Below, piece after piece: positions 27,808-37,850 of a stretch of DNA of 64,000 bases. The position numbers were made by a program, and so were the translations under genes. Origin of the DNA: Ferrimicrobium sp. (GTDB lineage: Bacteria > Actinomycetota > Acidimicrobiia > Acidimicrobiales > Acidimicrobiaceae); contig JALCZJ010000009.1 of assembly GCA_022690815.1 (NCBI GenBank), forward strand, positions 19,275 through 83,274. Reading direction: 5' to 3'. The number at the start of each line of letters is the position of its first letter. Position 1 is the first letter of the stretch. The notes under the pieces were generated by a model. That model was not told the DNA's origin, did not search any database, and was given only the letters and a program-made list of their open reading frames with translations.

Positions 27808-28274
27808 TCCGGTATCGAACTCTCGATAGTCCAGTCGGCCTCATCACACTTGCTGGACTAAGAGAGTGCATTACCAATCTGGTGATGGAGAATGCGGCCC
27901 ATCCACCAGCATCTCGGAACCAGTGGGTAAAGGATGCTGATGCCTTTCCTCACGTGGTCGCTCAACTCGAGGCGTACTTCCGAGGCGAGCCAACCGACTT
28001 TGATGTTGCACTGGCACCTACTGGCACCAACTTCCAGTGTCGGGTATGGGATGCCCTGCGCGAGATCCCATACGGCGAGACCCGCTCCTATGGCGAGATC
28101 GCCCACAGTATCGGCCAGCCAGCCGCAGCGCGGGCTGTGGGGATGGCTAACGGTCGTAATCCGATCGCTATTATCGTTCCCTGTCATCGGGTGATTGGAG
28201 CCAACGGAGACCTAACCGGGTACGCCGGAGGATTGAGTGCCAAACGTGTCCTGCTTCAGCTGGAGGCGGGATAG
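27798..28274 (+). CDS. ogt: methylated-DNA-[protein]-cysteine S-methyltransferase
   Basis: A suicide repair protein that removes O6-methyl groups from guanine. The 158-residue protein has the acceptor Cys129 in IVPCHRVI, the helix-turn-helix region with GETRSYGEIA and the GLSAKRVLLQLE end. The start at 27798 has GGGAGAGG upstream and lies inside the 3' end of the Ada-AlkA gene. Together they give direct reversal, base excision and regulation. Confidence 0.95.
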   Translation: MQVIRYRTLDSPVGLITLAGLRECITNLVMENAAHPPASRNQWVKDADAFPHVVAQLEAYFRGEPTDFDVALAPTGTNFQCRVWDALREIPYGETRSYGEIAHSIGQPAAARAVGMANGRNPIAIIVPCHRVIGANGDLTGYAGGLSAKRVLLQLEAG

Positions 28275-28339
28275 TTTCCTCGTGATACGACCGCTCGTCT
28301 GCTAGCGTGCCTACTCAGAAGTTCCATTCGTACCTATTG

Positions 28340-29330
28340 GGCCCAGCTATCTCTCCACAGCGGCGAGAGTCTCGTCGGCACTCTTGGTCCAGATGAGGGG
28401 CTTGGGGTGTTCGTTCTGGGCTTTGACCCACTTAGTAATCACGCTGTTGAGTTCGCTCATGCGGGGATGAACCTGCGCTATAGGTACCCGGTGGTAAGGG
28501 CTTGGAACCAACACTTGGCTTGGAACATCTCAGGACGCGGGCGTGAAGTAGGGTACATCGCGGGGGTGCACGGGGCAAGGTTTGCACCTGGACGGATTGT
28601 TGGAGCTTTGCGTCATCAATGGGGACAAGATGGACTTGGAGGCTCTTTGGGTACTCATCTTGTCGATGAACTCTAAGAGCTAAATTGAACCCGATGGCCC
28701 TCTTGGGCAACCGCCGGTAAGACCTTGCCTGATGCGATATCGAGAGCGCACGTGATAGTTGCTGATGCCGCCCACGCTTGTGCCCGCACCTTTGACGCAA
28801 GAGAACCCCTGGAAATAGAGCATGGACTGGGTACGATTGGGGGCCTGCACCTGGGTCGACACGAGAGGACGATGGTGCGCTTCCAGGGGACACAGATAGA
28901 TGCCAGCAATGCCTTGTGACCCATTCGCATGAACTCCTCGGTCATCAGATACCGTGGAGGTCTCAACCAGGATCCAATCCAAAGGTTGACCTACACATCC
29001 GCTCAGCCTCCGCGCCAACACACGCCGGCGAGGGCTGTGATGGTGTTCATGCGTTCATCAATCCAATGGATTGGTCGTGGTGATGGGCGTTGATGGGTGT
29101 TGGCGATCTCGTCGTCTTTGGTGGGTCCTTGAAGCCTCCAGATCTTGGAGCATCTGAACCCCAAACAACGAGAACCGTCACCTCCACCCATCTCCTGTTT
29201 GCAATCGATAGAGAGCGTGTTGTCACAATCGCGATGGTTCTTGTCCCTTCATCTGCCAACCATGCGATCATCCAAGATGATCGTGGCTCTGCCCACCTTG
29301 GCCCGTGGAGGCGTTGTGTAACAGATGAGG
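28340..29330 (-). pseudogene. IS630-family transposase remnant with several frameshifts
   Basis: Reading the minus strand across frames recovers IS630 segments in order. There is a weak N-terminal match (IAWLADEGTRTIAI, then PRSGG) at about 29060-29280, QVQAPNRTQSM near 28830-28860, and LDIASGKVL near 28720-28745. Near 28355-28448 is the C-terminal KWVKAQNEHPKPLIWTKSADET, broken here after KPLI for length, followed by LAAVER and a stop. No single frame spans more than a part. The element is dead; ends were not located. Confidence 0.7.
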
Positions 29331-29448
29331 GCTAAGAGATGCTCTCGCTCCTCCTTGTGTGAGCGTCATGTGAGCAAGATCGGATGCCCACCGACCTTCG
29401 GTGTCGGCTCCTCTGTTGTAAGGTACTTTTCCTCATCTCTGATCACCG

Positions 29449-29470
29449 GGCATCTCCTGGAGCAGATGCC
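29449..29470. repeat. hairpin with 7-bp stem
   Basis: GGCATCT and AGATGCC with an 8-base loop, just beyond the IS630 remnant and about 60 bases past the stop of the DUF1707 gene (minus strand). It could be a terminator for that gene or part of the old element. Confidence 0.35.
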
Positions 29471-29532
29471 AACGAGGATCACCAGGCGTACGGGTTGAAA
29501 AATCTCATTGAGGGGGTTTCTGAGAGGGGACG

Positions 29533-30108
29533 CTAATGCCGTCTACCGACAACAGCGACGGAGCCCAACAACGCTAAGCCTGTGACCTCAACCGTGATGG
29601 GACCGTTGGAGCGTACTCGTCGGCTCAGCCGCTTCGACCCCAACACTGCAAGGCCGCCAAGGTGTGCACGCTGTTCGGGACCAAGCACAACTTTCGTCGA
29701 ACCAAAAAGCGAAATTGCAACGATCCTTCGGCGCTGTGTCACAGATAACCCTGAAAGATCAACCAGCGACGAACCAAAAATCGCGACAACCACTGTTCTA
29801 GTAGAACGCGGGGCAAGCGATTGGCTGCCAAAGATGGACAGGGCAAACTTGGTCCCCGACGTCATGGCCTCGCCTGGTCCCGGCAGCATTGGTCGCTCAA
29901 GGCCTACGCTCGCGCCACCAACACCCGTGATATCGATATCAGCAAGCACGACACGTAAGTCGCCATGGGTTCGTGCCACAAGCACTGCATCGACGCGGTC
30001 CCCAAACTCCGATCGGTCGAGACGCCCCTCGGACAACGCCTCCCTCAACTTCAAAACGGCACGATCTCGATCATCATCAGAGCAGCGCTGATCGAGTTCA
30101 TCCCCCAT
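29533..30108 (-). CDS. DUF1707 protein with a LiaF-like C-terminal region
   Basis: The 191-residue protein begins with a DUF1707 domain (about 8-58, RDRAVLKLREALSEGRLDRSEF then a GDLRVVLADI end), common in actinobacteria and related to SHOCT-like domains. The rest (about 88-190) is a beta-rich region with repeated FGS/LGS turns, like the C-terminal domain of LiaF-type cell-wall stress proteins. No membrane helix is present. The role is unknown; related proteins bind membranes or oligomerise. The gene stands alone, divergent from the amidohydrolase gene. Confidence 0.8.
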   Translation of the reverse strand: MGDELDQRCSDDDRDRAVLKLREALSEGRLDRSEFGDRVDAVLVARTHGDLRVVLADIDITGVGGASVGLERPMLPGPGEAMTSGTKFALSIFGSQSLAPRSTRTVVVAIFGSSLVDLSGLSVTQRRRIVAISLFGSTKVVLGPEQRAHLGGLAVLGSKRLSRRVRSNGPITVEVTGLALLGSVAVVGRRH

Positions 30109-30665
30109 TGCGATAGATGCTAGACGAATGTCATCGCTGAACTTGACGGACTCTCGGCCATGGTTTACGGTCTGTGGACGGACGTGGTTGTACCATGAAC
30201 TACGCGACAGCTGGTTAAACGAACAACGTAGCGAACAAGATCGCCTGCCCCATCAATGACGGTTGGGCATATGCGATAGCCACCGGCGGTGATGACACCG
30301 TAGAGAACAAACCCTATCTCTGCTTGGTCTCAACGCGTGTGCGACCTCCCAACTTCCTGTACACGAAACTACCTGCCTGATTCGATACCCCTGAGCCACG
30401 ACATGGCATTGTTGGAGAACACCAACTGGCAAGCCACGACTACAGTTGGTCCACGCCACCGGGCAATCGTTACGCACATGAGACCAGTAGGTGGCGATCG
30501 TACCATCGGCCTGGGATCACCTTCATGCCAAACGCCATCCGCACAGCCACACCCGCTGCGACCATGGTTGGGCTGCGCGGTCTAGACACTCACACGGGTC
30601 GTTCGTGATCGACAAGCCCTCCCTACCAGTAGGATCTCTCAGACATGGATATGGAGGGATAGCCG
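30109..30665. other. divergent intergenic region
   Basis: About 560 bases between the DUF1707 gene (minus) and the amidohydrolase gene (plus). No gene supported. It should contain both promoters; none is clear by eye. Confidence 0.35.
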
Positions 30666-31604
30666 ATGAGGATCATTGCCATCGAAGAGCACTTCGCCCC
30701 ACGAGACCTTGAGGCAGAACGAGGTGGATCGACAAGATACCCAGGCGAACTTGGCGATCGCCTCGATGATGTCGAAGAGCAACGCATCGCCGATATGGAT
30801 CGCAATGGCATCTCATTTCAAGTACTCGCCTCGACACCACCCAATGCTCAAAATGCTTCAGAGGCTAGGAGGTGGAACGATAGGCTTGCTACCATCATCG
30901 CTGCTCATCCCGATCGCTTTGGAGGATTTGCGGCCTTAGCAACGCCCGAACCAGAGTCCTGCCCGGCCGAACTCGAGCGAGCCGTCAAGGACCTCGGATT
31001 CTTAGGTGCCATGATCCATGGTCATGCCAACGGAGTGTTCTGCGACTCACCGGCCCTCAACCCCACCTTCGCCAAAGCCGAGGAGCTCGGCGTTCCGATC
31101 TACCTGCATCCCACCCCGCCAGTACCGGCGGTGTTTGCCGCCTATTACAGCGACCTCAAACCTGAGGTCGCACAGGTGCTCTCGACTAGTGGTTGGGGGT
31201 GGCACGCGGAAACCGGCCTGCACGCCTTGCGTCTTATCGTGGCTGGCGTGTTCGAACGGTTCCCACACCTTCAGATCATCATCGGCCACATGGGCGAAAA
31301 CGTACCATTTTCTCTTGCCAGGGCGGAGGCGACGCTTGGGCGAGTGACTCCCGAGCTCACGCGCTCAATCAGCCAGACGTTTTGCGAAAACTTCTACATC
31401 ACGACATCGGGTTACTTTACGATCCCTCCGTTGCTATGTGCAACGATGATCGTGGGCGTCGACCGACTCATCTTCTCAGTTGACTATCCGTTTGCCCGCA
31501 ACGAAGATGCTCGGGCCTTTCTCGATTCCATGCCTCTTTCTCTTGCAGACCGTCACAAGATCGCTCATCAAAATGTCGAACACTTGTTGGCCATCCATCC
31601 TTGA
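30666..31604 (+). CDS. amidohydrolase-family (ACMSD / resorcylate decarboxylase-like) enzyme
   Basis: The 312-residue protein belongs to the amidohydrolase_2 group, which contains ACMSD and gamma-resorcylate or 2,3-dihydroxybenzoate decarboxylases. Metal-site motifs are visible: the N-terminal EEHF (Glu8, His9), IYLHPTPP, IIGHMGE and SVDYPF near the C-terminus. The EEHF form rather than HxH is typical of the aromatic decarboxylases. Substrate cannot be told; a hydroxybenzoate-type acid is reasonable given the aromatic genes 6-13 kb away. GGAGGG lies just before the ATG. The gene is single. Confidence 0.82.
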   Translation: MRIIAIEEHFAPRDLEAERGGSTRYPGELGDRLDDVEEQRIADMDRNGISFQVLASTPPNAQNASEARRWNDRLATIIAAHPDRFGGFAALATPEPESCPAELERAVKDLGFLGAMIHGHANGVFCDSPALNPTFAKAEELGVPIYLHPTPPVPAVFAAYYSDLKPEVAQVLSTSGWGWHAETGLHALRLIVAGVFERFPHLQIIIGHMGENVPFSLARAEATLGRVTPELTRSISQTFCENFYITTSGYFTIPPLLCATMIVGVDRLIFSVDYPFARNEDARAFLDSMPLSLADRHKIAHQNVEHLLAIHP

Positions 31605-32410
31605 GCAAGCACAAGTTACCGCCCAAACTAACGATCACCAATGGTCTGGCTTCCTCGGACGCTCGAGCCAGGCTGCCTGCGACGACATCCAGCCTCGACC
31701 CCCTCTCAGTACCCAGCGCATCGATTACCGCCTTTCATCAAATGCCCATCCATCCGATACCGCACTAGACCGGTACTACCAATCGTTTGGCGTGTCCGGC
31801 TCGCGCGCATCCAAGTAGTGTGCCTGACACTTGTGCGCCAGCACGTGCATCTCAGATCTGTGAGCGTGGCTCCTCGTGATGGAAGGAGTACATGCTCGCT
31901 GCAGCGATCGTCACAGCGACGCAACCACACAGAGCTGGCCAACAAAGGGGCATGAAACCGATCCAGAGCAACAGGTTCAGTCACCAGACCACGCTCAAGG
32001 GGCTGTCCAGGCCGACACACTGTGACAGCATCTCGACGATATCATCGGTCTGCTGGCTCTGCGTCCTATCGGCTCACACCAGTTCCAGAACGTCCTGCCG
32101 TCCGAGCCCCCACCTTGCGCAAAGGCCAACTGAGCCGACACGGCGTGACCAGGCCCTCCCTCGAGCCGCGGCTCGCGCCGTGAGCTCCGAGGGAATACAC
32201 TCGCCACTGCAGTCAACTTGCAGCCTGGGCCATGTCTAAGGCCACGGTAGGCTCGTGGTCGGCAAAGAATGAGCACCGAGCACAAGCAGAGCCCCAACCC
32301 AATCCGAGGCCATCGCATGGAGGACCAGGGCCCTCATCAAAGCGGCCGGCCGGCCCCTTGCGCGTGATGCCCATCGTTGACAGCCAAGCGCGTCCAGAGT
32401 TTGTTCGGTG
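31605..32410. other. long stretch with no supported gene between convergent genes
   Basis: About 800 bases with only short frames that show no motif. A 14-bp perfect palindrome, CGAGCCGCGGCTCG, lies at 32162-32175. The length is unusual for convergent genes here and suggests a decayed gene or element, but I could not name one. Confidence 0.35.
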
Positions 32411-33184
32411 TTAACCGAGATCGATGGACTCGCCGTGGCGTCCCACCCCATTGGTGAACCTGGTGGCACCCTCGGCGCCTTCCGCCGCAAAGGAGCGGCG
32501 GCCGTAGCCAAACTCATTCCCAAGCGCCGCCACGAACTCAAGGTCAAGACCCTCATAGACCGACGCCCTATCGTTTCGCAGGCAGAGTTGGGGGAACCGG
32601 GCAATCTCGCGAGCCAGGTCAATCGCTATTTGCAGCGCTCGACCGCTCGGGGCCACTCGGCTCACCAAGCCCATCCCCAATGCCTCCTCAGCGCCGACTG
32701 CACGGCCAGTCAGAATGAGATCAAGCGCTCGGCCTAGTCCGACGATTCTCGGCAACCGTACTGTGCCGCCGTCGACGAGCGGGACACCAAAGCGGCGACA
32801 GAAGACCCCGACAACCGCCGTCGATGCCATCACCCGCAGATCGCACCAGAGCGCGAGCTCCAAACCACCTGCTACTGCGTAACCCTCAATGGCAGCAATT
32901 GTCGGCTTGCTCAACTGTAACCGGGTGGGTCCGAGGGGTCCCGGACCGTCTTCGTCGAGCCGATTCGCATGGCCCGCCGCGATCGCCTTGAGGTCTGCTC
33001 CAGCACAAAATGTACCGCCAGAGCCCGTCAGGATGGCGACGTGAACCTTTGGATCGTGTTCGAAGGTAAGAAACGTCTCCTCTAGCCAATCCGCAGTTGT
33101 TCGATCGATCGCGTTTCTTGCCTCGGGACGGTTGATGGTAACAATGCGGACTACGTCGTCGTCTCGAACCTCAATATCCGCCAT
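32411..33184 (-). CDS. enoyl-CoA hydratase/isomerase family protein
   Basis: A crotonase-fold protein of 257 residues from the ATG at 33184, which has GAGGGGAG upstream; TTG and GTG just before it are in frame but less likely. The oxyanion-hole segments are FCAGADLKAI near residue 60 and the GYAVAGGLELALWCD stretch near 105. The hydratase glutamate pair is not clear: the usual second Glu region reads GVPLVDGGTVRLPRIVG, where Asp-Gly replaces the usual Gly/Glu pattern. It may therefore act on a specialised CoA ester rather than in standard beta-oxidation. Single gene, divergent from the MutS-like pair. Confidence 0.85.
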   Translation of the reverse strand: MADIEVRDDDVVRIVTINRPEARNAIDRTTADWLEETFLTFEHDPKVHVAILTGSGGTFCAGADLKAIAAGHANRLDEDGPGPLGPTRLQLSKPTIAAIEGYAVAGGLELALWCDLRVMASTAVVGVFCRRFGVPLVDGGTVRLPRIVGLGRALDLILTGRAVGAEEALGMGLVSRVAPSGRALQIAIDLAREIARFPQLCLRNDRASVYEGLDLEFVAALGNEFGYGRRSFAAEGAEGATRFTNGVGRHGESIDLG

Positions 33185-33379
33185 CACCAACTCCCCTCGT
33201 GATAGACATAACCCCTTACCAATCCTTCCAACCTAGCGGTGGCGTTGCCTCCAGCTCGGCACCGACGAGCAAGTGGCGTCCGATCGCGACGCTCCACTAG
33301 GCTGCCGAGTGGTGATGGAGTTCACCTACGGTTCTTTCACTAATGACTCCTACGGCGAACTGCGAGAGGACGGAGTTAC

Positions 33380-34990
33380 TTGTCCAAGGCGTACCTGAGA
33401 GAACTCATCAAACGAGAACCGAACACGACCTGGACAACAAGCCAGCTCGTTGGGCACACGCTCACTGATCTCAGCCCCAAAGGTGAACCCAAGAGCCTCC
33501 TAGGCCCTCGCGATCAACTGGGAGATCCGATCCCCCCAGGGGTCCTTGTCGATCTGGCGCTTGACAGGCTCTTTGGGGCCATCACCCATGGACTCGAAGC
33601 CTTCGATCTGTATCCGTTGTTCACAACACCGCTCATCTCTTGCGAGGCAATCCGCTTTCGCCAGGCTATCGCAGGCGACCTCCTCGACCCTGGTGGTCGC
33701 GCCCCGATTCTCCTCCTCCTTGAGGGTATCGAACGGGTCGAACTCTTGCTCAAAGCGATGCAGGGGGGTCGGCAGTCATTGAACAAGCAGCGCTGGCTCC
33801 TTGATGCCATCATCGTCTATACCGAGACCATGCAGGCCGTTGTGGCACAACTCGATACCGTCACATGGCAATCCGCAGGTCTCAAAGGTCTCGCAGCATC
33901 ACTTCGCGACGCCGTAAGCACCGAACACTTTGGTGAACTCTCAAACGATGCCCATGCGGTCAGCGCGGCGCTCGATGCCATCAGCTATCGGCTCATCCTA
34001 GAAGATAGTGCCATCACCGTGGAGCCGAGCGATTCAGATGACACAAGGTATCGCGATCACCTCCTGGAGTTGTTTTCTCGTTTTGGCGACTCCAGTGGTT
34101 CTGAACCACCGACGCAGCTACGACGACGCTCGAGCACCCACATCGACGACCAGATCCTTGTCATCGTCTCACACCTGTTCCCCGAGGAATTCTCGAAGCT
34201 CGCGACCTTCCCAGGTGCCCATGAGCGCTTTCTCATCCCTTGGATTCCGCGTATAGAACGTGAACTCGCCTTCTATCTCGCCTGGATCGAGGAGCTCCTA
34301 GCGCTACAAGCACAAGGTCTTCCTTGGACGCTTCCGAATGTGAACAGCACACCAGGGCTCCAACGAGCCGATGAGGTATACGATCTGGCGCTCGCTCATG
34401 ACCTCGTGAGCTCCAACTCAACACCAGTAACAAACTCCTTTGAGCTCACCGGCGACGAGACCGTCATCGTTGTGACCGGTCCGAACGATGGTGGAAAGAC
34501 TACCTATGCCCGTTCAATCGGTCAACTTTATTGCATTGGTGCCCTTGGGCTTCCGGTCGGAGCGCGACGCGCTACCATCACGCGCGCCCCAATGGTTGCC
34601 ACCGTCTTCTCAGAGCAAGAGGCGACCGATCGCCTTCAAGGACGCCTTGAAAGCGAAATCCAGCGCGTCCGCTCCTTCTTCGAGCTAGCAAAGGAACAGT
34701 CCTTGCTCATCGCTAATGAGGTCTTTAGCTCCACGAGCGTCGACGATGCGGCCCAGCTTGGACGGCTCCTCATCGATCGGTGCAACGAGCGCAACCTTCG
34801 ATGCATCTTCGTCACGTTCGTCGACGAACTCGCCCGTCCTGAGTCCGGCGTCGTTTCACTGGTAGCCATGGTCGACGAGGATACGCACCTACCCAGCCAC
34901 CGCCTCCAACGGCGACCCCCGCAAGGAAGGGCCCTCGCGCTTGAGCTCGCCTTACGTTATGGACTCATCAAGGCAACAGATAATGATTGA
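33380..34990 (+). CDS. MutS-like ATPase A (no mismatch-recognition domain)
   Basis: The 536-residue protein has a MutS core-like helical region (about 60-340) and a C-terminal MutS domain V ATPase. Walker A is GPNDGGKTT at 367-375; Walker B reads IANEVFSSTS with Asn446-Glu447 where MutS has Asp-Glu; the THxxEL-like end reads FVTFVDELAR. The mismatch-binding domain I and connector domain are absent, as is a Smr nuclease domain as in MutS2. The start is TTG at 33380 with GAGGACGGAG upstream. The gene overlaps the next MutS-like gene by eight bases, suggesting a heterodimer. Function not established; not the classical mismatch repair protein. Confidence 0.85.
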   Translation: MSKAYLRELIKREPNTTWTTSQLVGHTLTDLSPKGEPKSLLGPRDQLGDPIPPGVLVDLALDRLFGAITHGLEAFDLYPLFTTPLISCEAIRFRQAIAGDLLDPGGRAPILLLLEGIERVELLLKAMQGGRQSLNKQRWLLDAIIVYTETMQAVVAQLDTVTWQSAGLKGLAASLRDAVSTEHFGELSNDAHAVSAALDAISYRLILEDSAITVEPSDSDDTRYRDHLLELFSRFGDSSGSEPPTQLRRRSSTHIDDQILVIVSHLFPEEFSKLATFPGAHERFLIPWIPRIERELAFYLAWIEELLALQAQGLPWTLPNVNSTPGLQRADEVYDLALAHDLVSSNSTPVTNSFELTGDETVIVVTGPNDGGKTTYARSIGQLYCIGALGLPVGARRATITRAPMVATVFSEQEATDRLQGRLESEIQRVRSFFELAKEQSLLIANEVFSSTSVDDAAQLGRLLIDRCNERNLRCIFVTFVDELARPESGVVSLVAMVDEDTHLPSHRLQRRPPQGRALALELALRYGLIKATDND

Positions 34991-36458
34991 GGTCAATCTT
35001 CTCACACCACCTGACACCCAACACAGCGGTGCTGCCTTCACTAACGATGCGTCACTCACCGACCTCGGGGTGGGAGCACTCATTGAGGTCATGGCCGACG
35101 GTGACCAGCATCTCGGAGCGGTTGCCCAGCACTACTTCATCAACGCACCATCTGACCCAGCTGTGATTCGGTGGCGCCAAGAGGTGTTTCGTGACGCGCT
35201 CGGACATCTTGAGTTCATTCGCGACCTTGAAACGATCGCACGCCATGGAGCTGAGCTACAACGCCAATCCGCCTATGCCCTGAAGCCCCAACCCCCCATC
35301 TCGACACTGCTTCGCTCCCGAGAACTCTTGACCCTACTCATCGCTGATCTCCGGTCGCTCGCACAGAGGGTCGCCAAGCCAGACGCCACCGTCACATCGG
35401 CCGGCCTCAGACTCCTCGTCGAAGCCATCTCCACCAACTTCACACCGGACTATCTGGACAGTCTGGAGATCACGCTCCAGGAGTTGCGCTTCGAACACGG
35501 CCTCATGGCAAGGGCAAACCTGACTGCCGGCAACCTCACAAGTCACCAGCCTCTCCTTGAGGGCCCATTTGAGGGTCGTGGTTGGCGAGATCGGCTGCGC
35601 CTTGTTAGAGGCGATCGTAACCGCATCGAGATCGTCCCGCGTGATCAGGCTGGGAGCGAGACACTGCGCGAGCTGAGAAATGAGGCGCTTGTTGATATCG
35701 GCGGCACAACCGCGAAAGGCCTCGGCGTCGTCATCGACTTCTTCGTCCGACTAGGACGCGAGCTTGCCTGGCTCGTTGGCGCTCTGAATCTCTACCATCG
35801 GCTCCAGTCGCTCGATCTCCCACTCTGCTTCCCAGAGCCCACCATGAACGAGGGTCGGATCACATTCTCGACCCTGGTGGAGCCAACGCTGAGCTTGCGC
35901 ACAGGCCAACGACCGGTCGCTAATGATCTTGATGCCAGCACACGCTCGGCCATCGTAATCAGTGGAGCCAACTCGGGAGGCAAGACCACCTGGCTCACCA
36001 GCGTCGCGCTGGCCACACTGATGATGCAAGTTGGTCTCTTCGTCTGTGCAGACGCGTTTTGCTCCGACGTCCGCACAGCCCTTAGCACCTTCTTCCCTCG
36101 AGACGAAGATCGCGCGCTCGAACGAGGACGCCTCGACGACGAACTGCTTCGCCTCAGTCAAGCCGTGAACGCCTTGTCCGAGGGAGGTCTCTTCTTACTC
36201 AACGAGCCACTGAGCTCTACCAACGAGGTGGAGGCCTGCGCGATCGCGACTGCCCTTATCGATGACCTCAGGCGACGCAACATCGCTACGATTGTCGTCA
36301 CCCACTACCCTACCCTCGCACGATCGTTAGCCACCGACGGCACGAGCCTGCGACCAGCGGTTGTTAACAACGGTCAACGTACCTACTGCATCGAATTGGC
36401 CGCACCACCAGCCGACTCCTCGGCCATGGACATCTACGAACGCCTCGGTGGTTGGTGA
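34983..36458 (+). CDS. MutS-like ATPase B (partner of A)
   Basis: From the ATG overlapping the previous stop the protein has 491 residues. It has the same layout as A: a helical clamp/lever-like region followed by a MutS ATPase domain with Walker A GANSGGKTT at 328-336. Walker B is FLLNEPLSST, again with Asn (407) before the catalytic Glu (408), and the end motif is VVTHYPTLAR. The two proteins are clearly related but diverged. The frame runs back to 34941, inside gene A, which is not preferred. No nuclease or DNA-binding domain is visible. Together they look like an obligate pair acting on DNA or another polymer. Confidence 0.85.
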   Translation: MIEVNLLTPPDTQHSGAAFTNDASLTDLGVGALIEVMADGDQHLGAVAQHYFINAPSDPAVIRWRQEVFRDALGHLEFIRDLETIARHGAELQRQSAYALKPQPPISTLLRSRELLTLLIADLRSLAQRVAKPDATVTSAGLRLLVEAISTNFTPDYLDSLEITLQELRFEHGLMARANLTAGNLTSHQPLLEGPFEGRGWRDRLRLVRGDRNRIEIVPRDQAGSETLRELRNEALVDIGGTTAKGLGVVIDFFVRLGRELAWLVGALNLYHRLQSLDLPLCFPEPTMNEGRITFSTLVEPTLSLRTGQRPVANDLDASTRSAIVISGANSGGKTTWLTSVALATLMMQVGLFVCADAFCSDVRTALSTFFPRDEDRALERGRLDDELLRLSQAVNALSEGGLFLLNEPLSSTNEVEACAIATALIDDLRRRNIATIVVTHYPTLARSLATDGTSLRPAVVNNGQRTYCIELAAPPADSSAMDIYERLGGW

Positions 36459-36530
36459 ACGGCGCCCGCCGGCATGCTTGTGACCAGCAAACAAGTGGGC
36501 GCAAGGCCTCATAGACCCAACATCCGTAAT

Positions 36531-37766
36531 CTAGTGCATGGATCGAAGCGCCTCACGGAGTTGGTCACGAACCTTTGGGTGAGCGACATTGTTGCAAATA
36601 GCTGCAGCTTGATCATAAGAGGATCGACCAAAGAGCAGAGCGGAACCCTGTTCAGAGACGATGGCGGAGTGCTGAAAAGACGTTACTGGCCCATCGAGCC
36701 GCTCAAGAACCGTTGAGGTTGCACTTTTATCATGCCAAGATGGCAGCGCGATAATCGAGTGTCCCCCAATCGCGTGGAGCGATCCGACGGTGAAATCAGC
36801 TTGCCCACCGATCCCAGAGTAAAAGCGACCGTTCACAAAATTCGCATTTGCCTGACCGAAAAGATCGACTTGGATCGCAGAATTGATGGCCGTCATGCCT
36901 GGTTGTTGCGCGATCTTGGAGGGATCGTTGACGATCTCGGTACGGGCCAAGCGTAGTCGAGGATTCGAGTCGCACCAAGCATAGAGTTCACTGGACCCGA
37001 ACAGGAACGACGCGACAAGCGCACGATCACCATCCAGTGCGCCGACCCGCTCCAGGTTCAGTACGCCGTCGCTGATCATCTCCGACCAGATACGAAGTTG
37101 GCGTCGTTTGGTCAACAGTGCAGCGACGGCATTGGGGATCGCGCCAATGCCGAGCTGCAAGGTCGATCCATCCTCGATGAGTTCGGTGACCAGGCTGGCA
37201 ATCGTGGTGGCGACCCCTTGGGCTGGATCCAACGCCGTCGGGCTTAGTAACGGTTCGTTCGCACTGATGGCAAAGTCGATCTGGTCGACAGCGAGCTCGC
37301 TATCGCCGTAGGTATAGGGCATCAACTCGTTGATCTGAGCAACCACGAGGCCTTTGTTGCGTCGCGTCTGCTCAATCGCGGCAGGCAGGATATTGACCTC
37401 GGTACCCAGCGAAACGTGATCTCCCCGCCGCCTTGAGACATGGATCAAGACAATATCGGGCTTCCTCACCGAACCGAGGAGCGATGGCACCAGGGACAGT
37501 CGCATTGGTAGATATTCCAGCTGTCGGCCACGGTCTCGAATCGCTGGGCCCAAGAATGGACTCTCGTAGGTGACTCCCTCCCGAGTTGGAATCGCCCCAT
37601 GTGGATTCAGGATAAAGAGCCGGTAGGAGGGGACCACAGCATCGAAGGCATTGAGCAAGGTCATCGGGGTTGCAAAGTTGCCACCGGCAACCACCCTTGG
37701 CGAATTCTTGGCTACGGCTTCGAACCGCTCCTGGGCTACCTCATACGTGACCAGCTCCAAAACCAT
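36531..37766 (-). CDS. acetyl-CoA hydrolase/transferase family CoA-transferase
   Basis: About 411 residues, family I CoA-transferase like 4-hydroxybutyrate or acetate CoA-transferases. The acyl-CoA pocket segment QLGIGAIPNAV, the catalytic glutamate in WSEMISDGVLN and the late GIGGQADFTVGS stretch are present. It would move CoA between an acyl-CoA and a free acid. The frame is open from TTG at 37790. GGGAGG sits one base before the ATG at 37766, so TTG at 37760, seven bases after it, may be the true start. It is divergent from an MBL-fold gene at the edge of the aromatic cluster, and could process organic acids released there. Confidence 0.85.
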   Translation of the reverse strand: MVLELVTYEVAQERFEAVAKNSPRVVAGGNFATPMTLLNAFDAVVPSYRLFILNPHGAIPTREGVTYESPFLGPAIRDRGRQLEYLPMRLSLVPSLLGSVRKPDIVLIHVSRRRGDHVSLGTEVNILPAAIEQTRRNKGLVVAQINELMPYTYGDSELAVDQIDFAISANEPLLSPTALDPAQGVATTIASLVTELIEDGSTLQLGIGAIPNAVAALLTKRRQLRIWSEMISDGVLNLERVGALDGDRALVASFLFGSSELYAWCDSNPRLRLARTEIVNDPSKIAQQPGMTAINSAIQVDLFGQANANFVNGRFYSGIGGQADFTVGSLHAIGGHSIIALPSWHDKSATSTVLERLDGPVTSFQHSAIVSEQGSALLFGRSSYDQAAAICNNVAHPKVRDQLREALRSMH

Positions 37767-37850
37767 GCCTCCCAGTTTCGCTACAACCAATCAGCAATCA
37801 GAAACTACCACCATGGATTCGATCGAGACAGTAGCAGCCCAACGGTGAAC

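Noticed and set aside
28407..28676. 89-residue plus-strand open frame
   Set aside because: It is antisense to the IS630 transposase remnant and has no independent support.
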